A stretch of 64,000 nucleotides of DNA from Argyresthia goedartella (GCA_949825045.1 OX463824.1:27560001-27624000); one strand, 5' to 3'. Counted from the first letter of the stretch, positions 9,662 through 21,956 are shown. Notes: generated by a model from the sequence alone, not told the origin. Made by a program: numbers and translations.

Positions 9662-11484
9662 TACGTGTCTAGATAAAAGTAATACATTTATAACTGTGTA
9701 AGAAGTATGAATCATTGTCGTTTTGAATTAAGTAGCTATACAAAATATACTTGCATTTTTTATTTTTTATCTTTCTTGCCTTTTCATCCAGTAGTAGTAC
9801 CTAACTGCTAGGATACTTATTGTAATTGCATCTGTGTTATTTACTTTGTGTGTTTGCTCAACACAATGTAAAACTTAAAACATGAAAACGAGGGAATAAC
9901 CTGCCAACAAACTCAAGGTTTGGTAAAATTATGAACCGTAAAATTGTATTGTTTTTTTTTGGAAATAAATGTGTTTAACTAATAAAAATGTGTTTAACTA
10001 ACCTATCCAATAGTAATGTGCTGTTGGTTTTCCTCTAAATAAATAAATTAATTAATAAATTTGTGGGTTACTTTAAATACTTTCATGTGGGTTTGAGGTA
10101 CATAGAGCATGTGGTGGGATTTTTACTGGTCATCCGCGCGCGCTGGAAGAGTTATTTTCGCCAACTGTTGTATATGAGTTGTTGTATGAGTGGATATGAG
10201 TGGGATATGAGCGGAATTGATTGTCACACATGTGGCGTCCAAAATGGCGGTAGGTGAGACGTGGTAGAGCGCGTGTAGCATCAGAGCAGTTCACGGACGG
10301 AATGAGGAAGTGTTTCACCGGGTCGCTGTCACGACCTGCGCGGGAGCTGATTGGCGGATTGTCGAATGCAATGTCTACGCCTGCGCTAACGTCACGCCTC
10401 TAGCGTGAACAGTACTACGAAGTAACTACGTTTAAGGGCTGAACAAGGGCCAATGGCATTGATAATTAGGCAAAGAAAACAAATACCCGTCGCATCGCGT
10501 CGAAGCAGACTGACGCATGCTCCCGCGCAGAGCCCCGCGGGGCAGCCCGAGCTCCGAGACCAAGAAAATTATAGAAAATGTTACTAAACTCCTGTAATAA
10601 TAACATTAAAAATAAAATAAAACAACTAAAAAAAATCCCTTTTGTTTACCTATTTTTCCGTGTAAGTTTCATATAGGAAATTGATTTCGTCTCCGAGCGC
10701 TTGTTCATTTACTTGAATAATAATGCATTGCGAAAAATATTTTTAAGTATTAAATATAACAGTTATACGGTAATTTTAAAAGACCATTCTTATCTCTAAT
10801 AGACCTTACATAACATATATTTATCCTTCATTTTTATGTTGTCTAGTTTAGCCTAGAATTGAAGCTAAAGATGCATTTGTTTGTTCGCGCCCCCTGGTGC
10901 TGGCCATATTTAATCCCTTAATTAGCAATGACGTTTTTTAATCACCCAATCACTCTATAAAATACCTTAGGTTACCATTAAGCATCTTATGAAATCAAGA
11001 ATGTATTCCAAATATCCGCTATTAATTTTTTCCCTATTATTTTATTTCCAAGTACTCACCGTATAAATGTCGCGCCCTGCCTGCCGCGATTCCAAATATC
11101 ACCTTGATATTGGCTCCGCACGCGTGCGCTGTCACCCCCCTGCTGCGTGCGCGTCGAGACGACACTAGTATGTGTATATGTGAACGCATTGTTTACATGC
11201 ACCCACCCACACACAGATACTCTACAAGATAGGTGCCTCAGCAATGAGGGACGAACATACCAAAAACGCGCTGTAAAGCCGCGCCACCGACAGCTAGTTA
11301 GATAACGAATTAATATTCACCCTGCAATGACCTGTAGGTTCAAAAGCCAGAATGGACACAACATTCAGCATAGTAAAACACAGCTTCCCAGAAATCATTT
11401 TGATGCTATGCGTAATCATTTGTAGGAAAAATAAATTTTCATTTTCTTTACCACTGCGGCTCATTACTGCGAATGTGGGCTTAA
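9662..11484. other. Unassigned sequence
   Basis: There is an AT-rich patch near 10035-10060, a CpG-rich patch at about 10245-10560 and another at 11060-11280. Open frames are short and unconvincing. I see no transposon boundary I can defend. Confidence 0.4.
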
Positions 11485-12208
11485 GCAGGGATTACATTAA
11501 ATGATTTTTCGGAGATCAAAATCAGGGATCAGGTCGGCGGTAGTTAGGGCGTTATGATTACATCGGCTGATATCACCTCCCAATCTCAGTTGTCAGCCGA
11601 TCGTACTGCTGGAAGGATGGCTCCTGTCCTCTCCAAAGTCTGGCCAGACTAGAGATGTAAAACTACCGCAATAACCAAAAGAACATTTATTAAACCGCTA
11701 CTATAAATACTTCATTCTACACTTTGGTATCGTTGATATTTTCATGTTACATTTTTTGTAAACAACAGTTCATTTAGATTTTTTCATACGTAGACTTTTT
11801 AGCATGATTAGATATGAAAAATGGGCATGTATGAAGTAAAGATCAGCTTCCTCAAGGTTTGATCCCTATTTGGACCTTCAAGTCAAAAAAGACCCTTTTC
11901 GTAAAAAGATAACCCACCTGATTGATTACCAATTAGTACTTACTGCTAAATAGGAGTTTCATAACAAAACTAATTTTATACAAGATAATTGAGGAAAGGA
12001 GGGCGCAAATTTTCTATTAGAAACACGTCCTCTCGTATCGCCCGCTAATCCCTGTCTCACGGTCAGCGATCACATCTGATTCACGCCCGAAATCAGGAGA
12101 TTGGGCACGCTGATATCGGAACCCTATCTCCCTGACAGCGATCAGATTTCATGATTTAGGGTGCCTACCTGTAATCATACCTGACAAATCATAAAATGTA
12201 ATCGCTGC
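11485..12208. mobile_element. Non-autonomous DNA transposon, hAT-like termini
   Basis: The left end GCAGGGATTACATTAAATGA and the right end, read inverted, GCAGCGATTACATTTTATGA form imperfect terminal inverted repeats of about 28 bp. Both subterminal regions are rich in short ATCAG, CTGAT and CGATC motifs typical of transposase binding clusters. CAGGG/CAGCG tips suggest hAT, but no clear 8-bp duplication survives. There is no transposase frame inside. Confidence 0.6.
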
Positions 12209-12975
12209 TTTATTGAAAGATTGCGTACAAGACGAAATTACTGTAGTCTGTCAATCGTGAAATTTTCCATTGGTCACGAAATCACTTAATCTTGTAGCTG
12301 AATTTCTTAAGGTGCTTGGAGTATTGGTTGTCTGTGCGACGCTGAACGAACCTTACTTGCTTTCTAGCCAGCGTATTTTGAGCCGTTTTAATCAAAAGGT
12401 TATTATTATTAATGCATATTACTTATCAGAAATATCTACACTTGTCAACATTACACTTTTCACGATCCCGTGCCTATTGAATCTAGCGAGATTTCGTCGG
12501 ACCATAGGATATGCTACTTAGGCATAACTATAACATTTTACAGATCAAAACTATGATATTCCAGGTTTACAATGAGAGACTTGCCTCAACGCCACGAGAC
12601 TGCTCTACGTAACAGTTCGCAGATTTTTCTAAGAAGAGAAAAAATAATTATATTAATTTAGCATGTAATTAAATCTGGTCTGCCGACGTCTAGCCGTACA
12701 GGATAAGAGAATGAACAGCCACACATTACCGAACTTGTGCTTTTGTTGTAAGTAGTCGTATTCAATCTTAGAGGGGCGGAAATATTTTCGTCCACAGGTA
12801 AGTAGCTGGAATTTTTCATCGCACCCAAAAAACATAAAAGAAATTTTTATATATAGTATAATCATATACTTCTAAGTGACTATGCATTATTAATTTAATA
12901 TGTAACTATACCCAAATAAAAGCTTTGTGACGAATGAATGAGATGGACAATCTAATTCTATCCCTTGATTTGCTA
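12209..12975. other. Unassigned sequence
   Basis: AT-rich, with short frames only. I recognise nothing. Confidence 0.4.
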
Positions 12976-13215
12976 TCAGATGAGCTCCGTGGGCTAGTGT
13001 ATAGTGATTTTATGCTCACAGTAGATACGGGTACGAATCCGCTGTTGACCATGTACCAACGAGATAAGTAATTTATCTTAAGAACATTATACGGTGATGG
13101 AAAACGTCGTGATGGAATCGCGAGGAACAAAACAAACAAAATGGAGAATTCAATAACTGGCTGAACGTGAGCGCAATTGTGCCTCCACCACCCCCGTATG
13201 GGAAAAGTTTTGACG
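12976..13215 (+). mobile_element. tRNA-derived SINE, diverged copy
   Basis: The head carries a tRNA-like box A region (GCTCCGTGGGCTAGTGTATA) and a box B-like GGGTACGAATCC. The body, ending in GGCACAATTGTGCC-like sequence and a TATGGGAAAAG block, is the reverse complement of the copy at 29495-29765. Sharing head and body between two unrelated places supports a SINE family. Confidence 0.7.
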
Positions 13216-13980
13216 CTATGTTTGATTCATATTTGTTGCTATCAGATGTATCTAGCTAACGTTAATATTCGACCGTGCCATCTTTCAAACGCATATAGTG
13301 ATATTTGAGCAGCAGCCTGAGTATTCGGCCATAAAGATCATAGTAGTCACTGGCAGGTTGGAGTTGCGAGCCCGGTCCAGTTCCGCGCGTGCGTGTGTCA
13401 CTCAGACAGCGTCTGCTCGAAATTTTATTTTTACTAGAGAACTCTTGAGAAAAAGAACTTTTTTCGTTACAGTAAACGAACATATTTATGGCATAGTTAG
13501 TACTAGTGAATGATTTACCACTTTGTGAGTAGATTTGTTGTTGGGTTGCATGTTGTCTACTCACAAAGTGCTAAACAGGGAAAGTCCATTTTTGAGAGGT
13601 TGTTATGAACATCATTCTCAACACCTTTGAATTGAAGCAGCTTTATCATTTCTCCATACAATCAATCGGTCAGACAGTCACTTATTCTTAATCAATCTTT
13701 TGTTCCAAAAACATTTATGTTCCAAAAAAAACATTATAGATGCGAAAATTAAATTTAGAGTATTACAAATTCAGTTGATTTGTCAACAGTAAACAAGTAA
13801 TAAATGTAACAAAAGACTTCTCGACAGTGGTATACGGCACAAGAACCCCGCATTACACATGCCGCCAGTAGTATGAGATACTAAACCAAATATATACGTA
13901 ATTTACTTTGCGACAACATTTTGAATTAGGTAAACAAATGCTTTTATGCATGACAGTCCTCCCTCAATCTAACTACAAAG
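13216..13980. other. Unassigned sequence with a 15-bp hairpin
   Basis: CACTTTGTGAGTAGA at 13519-13533 is repeated inverted at 13556-13570. Otherwise I see nothing nameable. Confidence 0.4.
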
Positions 13981-15394
13981 ACCAGGGGGGCGATCGCGGT
14001 AAAAAATATCAACCGAACCATAGCTGAACCATAACCGAAACACGACTTTAAGGACTTTTCGTATCGCGCTAATGTTTTGACAGATGGTTGAACCGAAGTT
14101 CGGTTGGAATTGGACCATAACCGCTGTCAAACGAACGGTTTTGTTAAAGTTAATGCGGAGCTACTTTTTCACGACCGTTGTAGAATTGTTGAGATGAAAA
14201 GTGGGTGAAAATCGTGAAATTGATGTATCTGGACTTTGGAAATGGCCTACGAGTGTGACGTAGCTATAGCGCGAGCCTAATCTAAAACGAGAATCGGAGT
14301 TTATCAAGCGAAATTGACTGTCGAAGGAGTTAGCTTGTGGACACATTAATTACTCAGTTGACCCTTAATTTGCCACCAACCAGTGCTTTGGATGTGGACA
14401 CGAAGGTTAGTAACACTATACAAAGTACTAGAATGTATCACAGCACATTTGCTTTTGTATGGACATGAACAATTTTTATTCCGTTTCCCAAAAACAGAAC
14501 TAAGTGAGCTTAGTAACAGTGCTTACATTTTGTTTCGGGTACTGGTTGTTTAGCATTTTGCCACAGGCTCCTACCAGACGATTGGATGAGAAAGCCGGAA
14601 ACACTGTGTTTACCATTCAAGTGTCTCCACAATTGTAAAACAAGTCACCTTAGCATTCAACAAGCCAGAAATCTTAAATTTCCCTTTCAACTTCGTGATA
14701 GGGAGCAAATTAAAAGGAAGTAAGTAACTATATGTTAACATCATTCCATTCAATTTAAATCAGATTACATTTACCTACGGCTGGGTATAGGCCTCCTCTT
14801 TACCACACTATCTACTCTGATCCTGAGCCTCCCGCAGCCACTGCTTGCCAGCCAGCGTCTCAGCGTCCATCTATCCGGTGGTCTGCCTATCTGCCTCATA
14901 CATCATACAATTCCTATTTATTAGTTTGCCTATCACAATTTATTTTAGATTATTACTTTTGGTTTGGTAATGAACAAAAAAAGCATACCAAGATTGTGTG
15001 GCTTATAAGTTTTAATATATACTTTACTGCGAAAAACAGAGAATCCAAAAAAATATATAAAGGTAAAAACATGTACAAAGGCGAGCTTATCTCTAACAGG
15101 AAATGTCTCCCAGCAAACCTTGATTGGAGGGGTAAAAAAGAAACTACAGGTAAAGCTACATATGTGCACAACATTAAATACTACTACTTACCAATATCTC
15201 CATAATACTAAAATATATATCATATACTAATATATCAAATACATACTAATACATGCTTATACTTAGATATATTGATGAGAAAGATAGTGTTCTTTCAAAC
15301 AAATAATTTAAAAAAATGTAAGTTGACGGACTGTATCTGATTTGATTTGAAGTTGTACTAATTATAATATAGGTATAGGACAACTGTGGTGCTG

Positions 15395-15462
15395 CTAACA
15401 TGTACGGTTGTTGCCCTGCCTACCATGAGAGAGGTCCTGGGTTCAATCCCCGGCTGGGGATA
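15395..15462 (+). repeat. tRNA-like SINE head inside the left arm
   Basis: GGGTTCAATCCCC at 15439-15451 matches a tRNA box B, and the sequence about 45 bp upstream can serve as box A. The same unit sits inverted at about 18998-19060 in the right arm, so it was inserted before the arms were duplicated. Confidence 0.5.
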
Positions 15463-15577
15463 AAGAAAAGAAAACCTAGTCTTGTCATCATTGTTTCTGG
15501 TTCCCACAACCCAGGGTACGCTAGTGTGGGGCCAGGAGCACTGTATGTGCCTGTATGTAAATGTTTATTATTTTCAG

Positions 15578-15700
15578 ATTTTTCAAAAAGAATAGATTGC
15601 CAGGGGTTCTGGCTTGTGGAGATGGTACTCATATGTCCATAGTTACCCCTAATGATCATGAGGAGAGATACTTTAACAAAAAAGGGTGACATTCTATGAA
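15578..15700 (+). pseudogene. PIF/Harbinger transposase fragment (left arm)
   Basis: Directly after a TTATTTTCAG acceptor-like site, a frame encodes LPGVLACGDGTH, then a TPNDHEERYFNKKG block. This is the region around the first catalytic Asp of PIF/Harbinger DDE transposases (the DGTH signature). A TGA follows KKG where most relatives have a codon for Tyr, and the similarity ends shortly after HSMN. The mirror copy at about 18735-18862 has the same TGA, so the break predates the duplication of the arms. The catalytic domain is only partly present. Confidence 0.65.
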
Positions 15701-15821
15701 TGATATGATGAAGTCTATTGCGGGGAGCGCAATTGTTGATAGATTAAGGACTAAAATAAATGATATTTAACTAGGTAAATTTGTTTTATTCATGTCTTGG
15801 TACTTAAGTTATCTCACTTTA

Positions 15822-16888
15822 ATTATTCTCACATTAGATACCTTTGCCCAGCAATGGGATATTATATGTTAGTAATAATAATTAAATATTTTTCACACAT
15901 CTTCTCTTTGTTGGGTACAAAACTGAAAAAATAAATAATGTACAAGTTAGTAGAAATATTTTACATAAAACTATATAAGTATACTATACTTACATGATTG
16001 CATGAATTAATAAATTATAGCTAATATTTTCTACAGCATATTCACAGGAAAGGTAAACATGGTTTAGAAAACTCGTGGGGAAAATGTCATTAAAATTATA
16101 CTAAGGGCACTTTTAAAATAAAAATTTATATTAAGTAACAATTCAGGGCATATTTCCTACATAACAATATCCTACCCAAACTGATAGTAAAGTATAGAAT
16201 TACCTGCTTCGTCAATCTATTATTTCACAAATTCATTTGAAGGACTGCTATATTATTAATACTATAGGGGTCTGAGCATTTTGCAGAGCAGCCTGAGAAG
16301 TCTGTGCAGCCTTTGCCCTAAGATGTTCAACTTTCAATCCCATCAGCCTTGATACGTCCAACATGCTTATGCTGGCTGGAATATTAATAAAACAATTTGC
16401 TGTACATTTTCCTTTAGGATATGAAAACAATTAACATTGTTATTCTTATTTATCTAAACTTCGTACACCTTCTTACAAAAGCATTATATTCTGATAGGGA
16501 ACAAGTTTAAGATAAAGAAAACTATATACCTTGGTTCATTCCTTTGCAGTCCTAACTGCTCTAAAGGGGTTGAGGATGTCTGCGCACTCCCCCCACGGGT
16601 CAGGTAAACGAACCTCTTCCCGAAGAATCGCCTCTGTTCACACCTGTGGACAGGTCATGGTCAGAGTGTCTATAAGACTCCAACCCAGGTCATAGGATGG
16701 CCGTTGTTAGCAGAAATATTACACATTTACAAAACATTTTATTAGGCAATATTTAACACATTCGATCGATATAAAATAATCTACAACAATAAAAATTGTT
16801 TAGTCCAGTTAGGCTTACCTACGAGTGTATATTCAAATTTATTATACAAACTTTGTTATAAATAAAATTAAAAATAAACCATTATTTC
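15822..16888. other. Loop of the giant inverted repeat, non-coding part
   Basis: An RTE-like 3' end is suggested by CCTTTGCCCAGCAATGGGAT at about 15841, followed by TAATAATAATT. The remainder includes a TCAGGTAAACGAACCTCTTC block near 16600 that I cannot name. Confidence 0.4.
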
Positions 16889-16928
16889 AAAATCTTTGTT
16901 TTTTATTTCAATAAAAAACAAAGATTTT
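16889..16928. repeat. Perfect 18-bp hairpin
   Basis: AAAATCTTTGTTTTTTAT (16889-16906) is followed after a 4-base loop by its exact reverse complement (16911-16928). A third partial copy follows. It lies just beyond the 3' end of the transposase and may be part of that transposon's terminus or a termination signal. Confidence 0.8.
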
Positions 16929-17016
16929 GATCTTTGTTTTTTATTTCACTTATATAAATTAAAATATCACGCCTCCCCATACGACGAGGGGTTATATACA
17001 TTTTAGTCACTGAAAT

Positions 17017-18376
17017 TCATAATTTCGACACCTGATATGTCACTTTCAGCGTCACTAGATCTGCGCCCACTGAAATTACGAGTTCATTTGTGTATAAATC
17101 CTGCAATCTATCCTTTTCCCAATATTGCTGTCTCAGCCTAGCCACGTGGTTTATTTCTATTTTCCAACCATCTGCAGAAATACTTCCCATGGCGTCGCGT
17201 GTTAATTTTTCAATATCTTTCTCTGATTGTGTTACGTTGTTTTCGGCCACTCGCTGTTTCATTAGGTTCCAAATGTATTCTATCGGGTTTAAATCACATT
17301 GATACGGCGGAAGCCGCAATACTTTGTGCCCGAGGCTTCTAACGATTTCGTCTATTAGATATTTTTTGGGGGGCGCGTTCTGCTTTATCAGGTGGTATAG
17401 TTCAGGTTTAGTAGAACGCTCTTTAAATTCAATATTACGTTCGTGCAACCAATTTTGCATAGTTTCCGTCAATGAGTTGGATTTTGGCAGTTTGTCATTT
17501 TGCTTGCTATGGTAGGGAGCGTTGTCGAGTGCAATAATTGAACTAGGCGGCAGGTTTGGCAATAGTCTCTCATTTAACCACTTGGTGAAATTTTTATTAT
17601 CCATTTCATCATGGTAGTCTCCACTTTTGCTCTTACATTTATACAGTAGCTCTGCATTTGGGACAAAGCCGTTCACACCTCCAGCATGCACAATTATCCA
17701 ACGCTGGCCGGGCTATGTCTTTTTTTTCACTCTTTAATCAATAGTTTTGCCAACATTTTGCTACTGTGTAGTGACTGTGAATCCAAGTTTCGTCCAAGTA
17801 AAACACTGGCTTTTTATCCGCTCCAAGCTCATCATTTTCTCGAAGTCGTCGTAAATATCTTGCCCTCCAAGCAGCAATTTCTGGTTTCTGTATCAAAAAG
17901 TCACGTACATTTTTACATTTTTTGAACTTATAGCCCAGCTTATCTTTTATTATATTCCACAGAGTCGTTTTTTGCCCAGGAAAGTCTAGTTCTTGCTTCG
18001 CGGCGGTTAGAATTTTTCGTAGTGTGGGTACTTATTTTTTTACAGTGTAAAAGCTGTTTATTATATTTCGTATCGCGCATATCATAAAATCAACTATTTA
18101 TAACACATTTTTTTTAGATTTTTTTCGTGGTGTCGACAGTTTTACATCACTCGTACTCGTACTACCAGGTTCAGATAACGCTGACGTTATTTTTTCCGCT
18201 TCTTTCTTTATGTTCCTTAGTGTGCGTTCCGATAAACCAGTTGCCATTGCCGTTCGTTTCATAGCTTGATCCACGGGTATTAAATAAGTCCGGTTCTTTT
18301 TTTCATTTTCAAAAAAAGTCATCACCTTTAACGCCATTTCACGAACATGACTACGTATAGATTTTCCTTTACCCAT
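17017..18376 (-). pseudogene. IS630/Tc1/mariner-superfamily transposase, disrupted
   Basis: Cut-and-paste DDE transposase remnant of roughly 450 codons. The N-terminal segment (18376-18098) has a helix-turn-helix-like region with SERTLRNIKKE. The same frame then continues past at least two TAA codons into a linker. The first catalytic Asp is in FYLDETWIHSHY near 17800. A TGA and a frameshift lie between about 17690 and 17745. The C-terminal segment (17691-17017) has the second Asp in IALDNAPYHS and the Glu in LNPIEYIWNLMK, with about 81 residues between them. That spacing is far from the classical DD34D/E and near the DD82E group reported as Sailor; the assignment is inference. I could not find its own terminal repeats. 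Confidence 0.8.
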
Positions 18377-18616
18377 TGTTCTCTAACACAGACAATCATA
18401 GTAACAGATATTGAGCAAAGTGAAAAATGTTTGGTGTCAATTAAGTAAAAGCACACGCGCTTCCGATTAGTCACACAAGAGCAGACTGCGAGTACTGCGA
18501 AGCGTCAGCGATGACGTTGCTAACGGTGTGCGGATAGGGCCATTCAGGGGTGCGGTTGGCGGTTGGGGGAGGGCAACCGCATTCCACGCACCGGCAATCC
18601 TACAGCGAACGCGTAA

Positions 18617-20474
18617 TAAAGTGAGATAACTTTAGTACCAATACATGAATAAAACAAATTTACCTAGTTAAATATCATTTATTTTTGTCCTTAATCTATC
18701 AACAATTGCGCTCCCCGCAATAGACTTACCATCATATCATTCATAGAATGTCACCCTTTTTTGTTATAGTATCTCTCCTCATGTTCATTAGGGGTAACTA
18801 TGGACATATGAGTACCATCTCCACAAGCCAGAACCCCTGGCAATCTGTACTTTTTGAAAAATCTGAAAATAATAAACATTTATACATAAACATTTACATA
18901 CAGGCACATACAGTGCTCCTGGCCCCACACTAGCGTACCCTGGGTTGTGGGAACCAGAAACAATGATGACAAGACTGGGTTTTCTTTTCTTTATCCCCAG
19001 CCGGGGATTGAACCCAGGACCTCTCTTATGGTAGGCAGGGCAACAACCGTACATAGTAGCAGCACCACAGTTATCCTATACCTATATTATAATTAGTACA
19101 ACTTCAAATCAAATCAGAGACAGTCCGTCAACTTACATTTTTTTTAATTATTTGTTTGAAAGAACACTATCTTTCTCATCAATATATCTAAGTATAAGCA
19201 TGTATTAGTATGTATTTGATATATTAGTATATGATATATATTTTAGTATTATGGAGATATTGGTAAGTAGTAGTATTTAATGTTGTGCACATAGGTAGCT
19301 CTACCTGTAGTTCCTTTTTTACCCCTCCAATCAAGGTTTGCTGGGAGACATTTCCTGTTAGAGATAAGCTCGCCTTTGTACATGTTTTTACCTTTATATT
19401 TTTTTTGGATTCTCTGTTTTGTGCAGTAAAGTATATATTAAAACTTATAAGCCACACAATCTTGGTATGCATTTTTTTGTTCATTACCAAACCAAAAGTA
19501 ATAATCTAAAATAAATTGTGATAGGCAAACTAATAAATAGGAATTGTATGATGTATGAGGCAGATAGGCAGACCACCGGATAGATGGACGCTGAGACGCT
19601 GGCTGGCAAGCAGTGGCTGCGGGAGGCTCAGGACCAGAGTAGATAGTGTGGTAAAGAGGAGGCCTATACCCAGCCGTAGGTAAATGTAATCTGATTTGAA
19701 TTGAATGGAATGATGTTAACATATAGTTACTTACTTCCTTTTAATTTGCTCCCTATCACGAAGTTGAAAGGGAAATTTAAGATTTCTGGCTTGTTGAATG
19801 CTAAGGTGACTTGTTTTACAATTGTGGAGACACTTGACTGGTAAACACAGTGTTTCCGGCTTTCTCATCCAATCGTCTGGTAGGTGCCTGTGGCAAAATG
19901 CTAAACAACCAGTACCTGAAACAAAATGTAAGCACTGTTACTAAGCTCACTTAGTTCTGTTTTTGGGAAACGGAATAAAAATTGTTCATGTCCAAACAAA
20001 AGTAAATGTGCTGTGATACATACTAGTACTTTGTATAGTGTTACTAACCTTCGTTTCCACATCCAAAGCACTGGTTGGTGGCAAATTAAGGGTCAACTGA
20101 GTAATTAATGTGTCCACAAGCTAACTCTTTCGACAGTCAATTTCGCTTGATAAACTCCGATTCTTTTTTTCAGATTAGGCTCGCGCTATAGCTACTTCAT
20201 ACTCGTAGGCCATGTCCAAAGTCCAGATACATCAATTTCACGATTTTCACCCACTTTTCATCTCAACAATTCTACAACGGTCGTGAAAAAGTAGCTCCGC
20301 ATTAACTTTAACAAAACCGTTCGTTTGACAGCGGTTATGGTCCAATTCCAATCGAACTTCGGTTCAACCATCTGTCAAAACATTAGCGCTATACGAAAAG
20401 TCCTTAAAGTCGTGTTTCGGTTATGGTTCAGCTATTGTTCGGTTGATTTTTTTTACCGCGATCGCCCCCCTGGT
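18617..20474 (-). repeat. Right arm of the giant inverted repeat
   Basis: This is the inverted copy of 13981-15821, carrying the mirrored SINE head (about 18998-19060) and Harbinger fragment (18735-18862, minus strand). Confidence 0.9.
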
Positions 20475-20495
20475 GGGTTGCAACAATCTTTTTCC

Positions 20496-20885
20496 GATTC
20501 AAAATAGGTTCAAAACAAGAACATCACCATGGCAACCATTTCCATTCCAATTCGCCATAATGGGCTTTAATTACTTAACACCAAGACTTATTTTGAGACG
20601 TTCACGGTAATTTTACGGATCAAATTAGATTCCTAATCTGAATCGGCATAAGACGTTGTGGTAACTATATAACTATACCTGGTGGTTACTATAACGTCTT
20701 ATGCGGATTCAGTTTAGGAACCTAAGCTGAGACGCCAAATTACCACCGTCTTAACACAAGTCTTGGTATTAGGTATTAATTTTGAGAAGTTTCTGTATTT
20801 GTAAAAAAAGGTAAATAAAGTTATGGCGTATGAAATGGAAATAGTTGCCATGGTGATGTTGTTGTTTTGAACCTAATCTGGATCG
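20496..20885. mobile_element. Palindromic MITE
   Basis: Terminal inverted repeats of about 65 bp contain AGGTTCAAAACAAGAACATC on the left and AGGTTCAAAACAACAACATC inverted on the right, with CACCATGGCAAC in both. An inner inverted pair (CGGCATAAGACGTT at about 20643 and its complement near 20690) makes it foldable over most of its length. No coding capacity. Confidence 0.75.
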
Positions 20886-20954
20886 CTTCAGAGGCTGGGT
20901 AATCCCCCTGGACATTCATCTGGTACGTGGGCCATGGCTCTGGATGGCTCCGCA

Positions 20955-21068
20955 GCAGCAGAAAAAAAGAGCAGATACTATCAGCTGCCTTCTCGCCAAC
21001 ACCTAGATGGTAGATGTTATCGGAACCGTTATTTTTCACTTATCCTGGACATCTGTTCTGCTTCCTGC
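20955..21068 (+). repeat. Dispersed direct repeat, copy 1
   Basis: About 115 bp shared with 21957-22077, including CTAGATGGTAGATGT and CATCTGTTCTGCTTCCTGC. The two copies bracket LINE fragments, so they may belong to an older interrupted element. Confidence 0.65.
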
Positions 21069-21129
21069 TTGATTTTAAAGTAACAAATTTTTAAAAGACA
21101 TCTAAAAATCAATCTGTGGGAGTTTCTAC

Positions 21130-21215
21130 GCCCTTCATCTCCCACAGTGGTCCAATGTAGAGGAGAGGCAAAAAATTACGTTTGCTAAGTAAATGTAAAT
21201 ATCATATTTCATATT
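21130..21215 (+). repeat. 3' UTR fragment of a Jockey-like LINE family
   Basis: GTGGTCCAATGTAGAGGAGA and TTTGCTAAGTAAATGTAAAT match the 3' UTR of the family whose coding fragments lie at 32948-34035 and 38826-39038. Related 3' ends are at 23577, 37490 and 45050. Confidence 0.65.
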
Positions 21216-21249
21216 TTCTTTATTTCACACAAAACTTAAAAAAAAAAAC

Positions 21250-21880
21250 ACTAGTTACATGAAAATAGTGTGCAAAGGTGAGCTTATCTCTAATAAAAGA
21301 TCTCTTCCAGCAAACTAGGATGAGATGACAAAGGTTGATTGCTGAACAAGGGAAGATCTATGCGTACAACAATATAAGGAAATAAACAAGTACTTACAAT
21401 AAATAAAATAAATAATATAATTACTATGATAATATACTAAATACTTATAATAAACTCTCCCTTTAACTCTAAAGGGAGAGGTAATGCTTCTGAACACGAC
21501 TTTTAAATAGATTCAGAGTTGCACTGTCCCTGATGGTGCAGAGGAGTGCATTCCACAACCGAATGGCCCGGAGTCTAAACCCGTGCTCATAGGCCGCGGT
21601 GTTATGCTGTGGAGTAGTGAGCATGGAAACAGAATAAGTTCTCCGAGGCCTGCTGGGAGAAATAAATTGATTACCGTCTCGTAGGAAGGTTGGATAGCGT
21701 GGATTCCGTAAAATGTTGTAGAGGAAATGAGTAGGTGTAGGAGAAATATCTACAGTAATAAAGTACTTTAACTTTGAAAGGGATGGTGACAATATGAAAA
21801 ACAAAATCGCAGGTCTTGGATGTTTATATGTGTATGATATAGCTATTTCTGACTCCGACGTCACTAGGATCACTATCCTG
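21250..21880 (-). pseudogene. LINE C-terminal fragment and 3' UTR
   Basis: The frame 21873-21469 ends in a pattern common at the C-terminus of LINE ORF2 proteins: short basic blocks, then RLWNALLCTIRD and LFKSRVQKHYLSL. On the minus strand the 3' UTR follows down to about 21250 and contains TTTGCTGGAAGAGATC and GATAAGCTCACCTTTG, also present in the arms of the giant inverted repeat. The RT domain is missing, so the copy is heavily 5'-truncated. The clade is not certain. Confidence 0.6.
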
Positions 21881-21956
21881 TGGCCTGTGGCTTGTGGCCA
21901 GAAGCAATGCTTGAGCCCGTATATATTTTTTTCAATGTGTTATGTTTAAGATGGTT

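Larger units (their letters stand above)
13981..15821 (+). repeat. Left arm of the giant inverted repeat
   Basis: This 1.84-kb arm pairs with 18617-20474. Landmarks shared with the right arm include CCGTTCGTTTGACAGCGG-type sequence near 14130, a LINE-like GCCAGCGTCTCAGCGTCC block near 14850, the SINE-like box B near 15440 and the Harbinger exon at 15578. Confidence 0.9.
13981..20474. mobile_element. Giant inverted repeat (6.5 kb) with Harbinger-like arms and a transposase in the loop
   Basis: The left arm 13981-15821 and right arm 18617-20474 are near-identical inverted copies. Mismatches are sparse by eye, and a 14-bp internal duplication lengthens the right arm. The outer tips both read ACCAGGGGGGCGATCGCGG. 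No flanking target duplication is clear. The arms contain PIF/Harbinger-like coding, an intron-like stretch holding a SINE head, and LINE-derived pieces. The 2.8-kb loop contains a different, broken transposase. It may be one element with very long terminal repeats, or two inverted copies of one element that trapped foreign DNA. Confidence 0.8.

Noticed and set aside
12906..13139. Minus-strand 77-codon frame
   Set aside because: It is the reverse reading of the SINE copy at 12976-13215.
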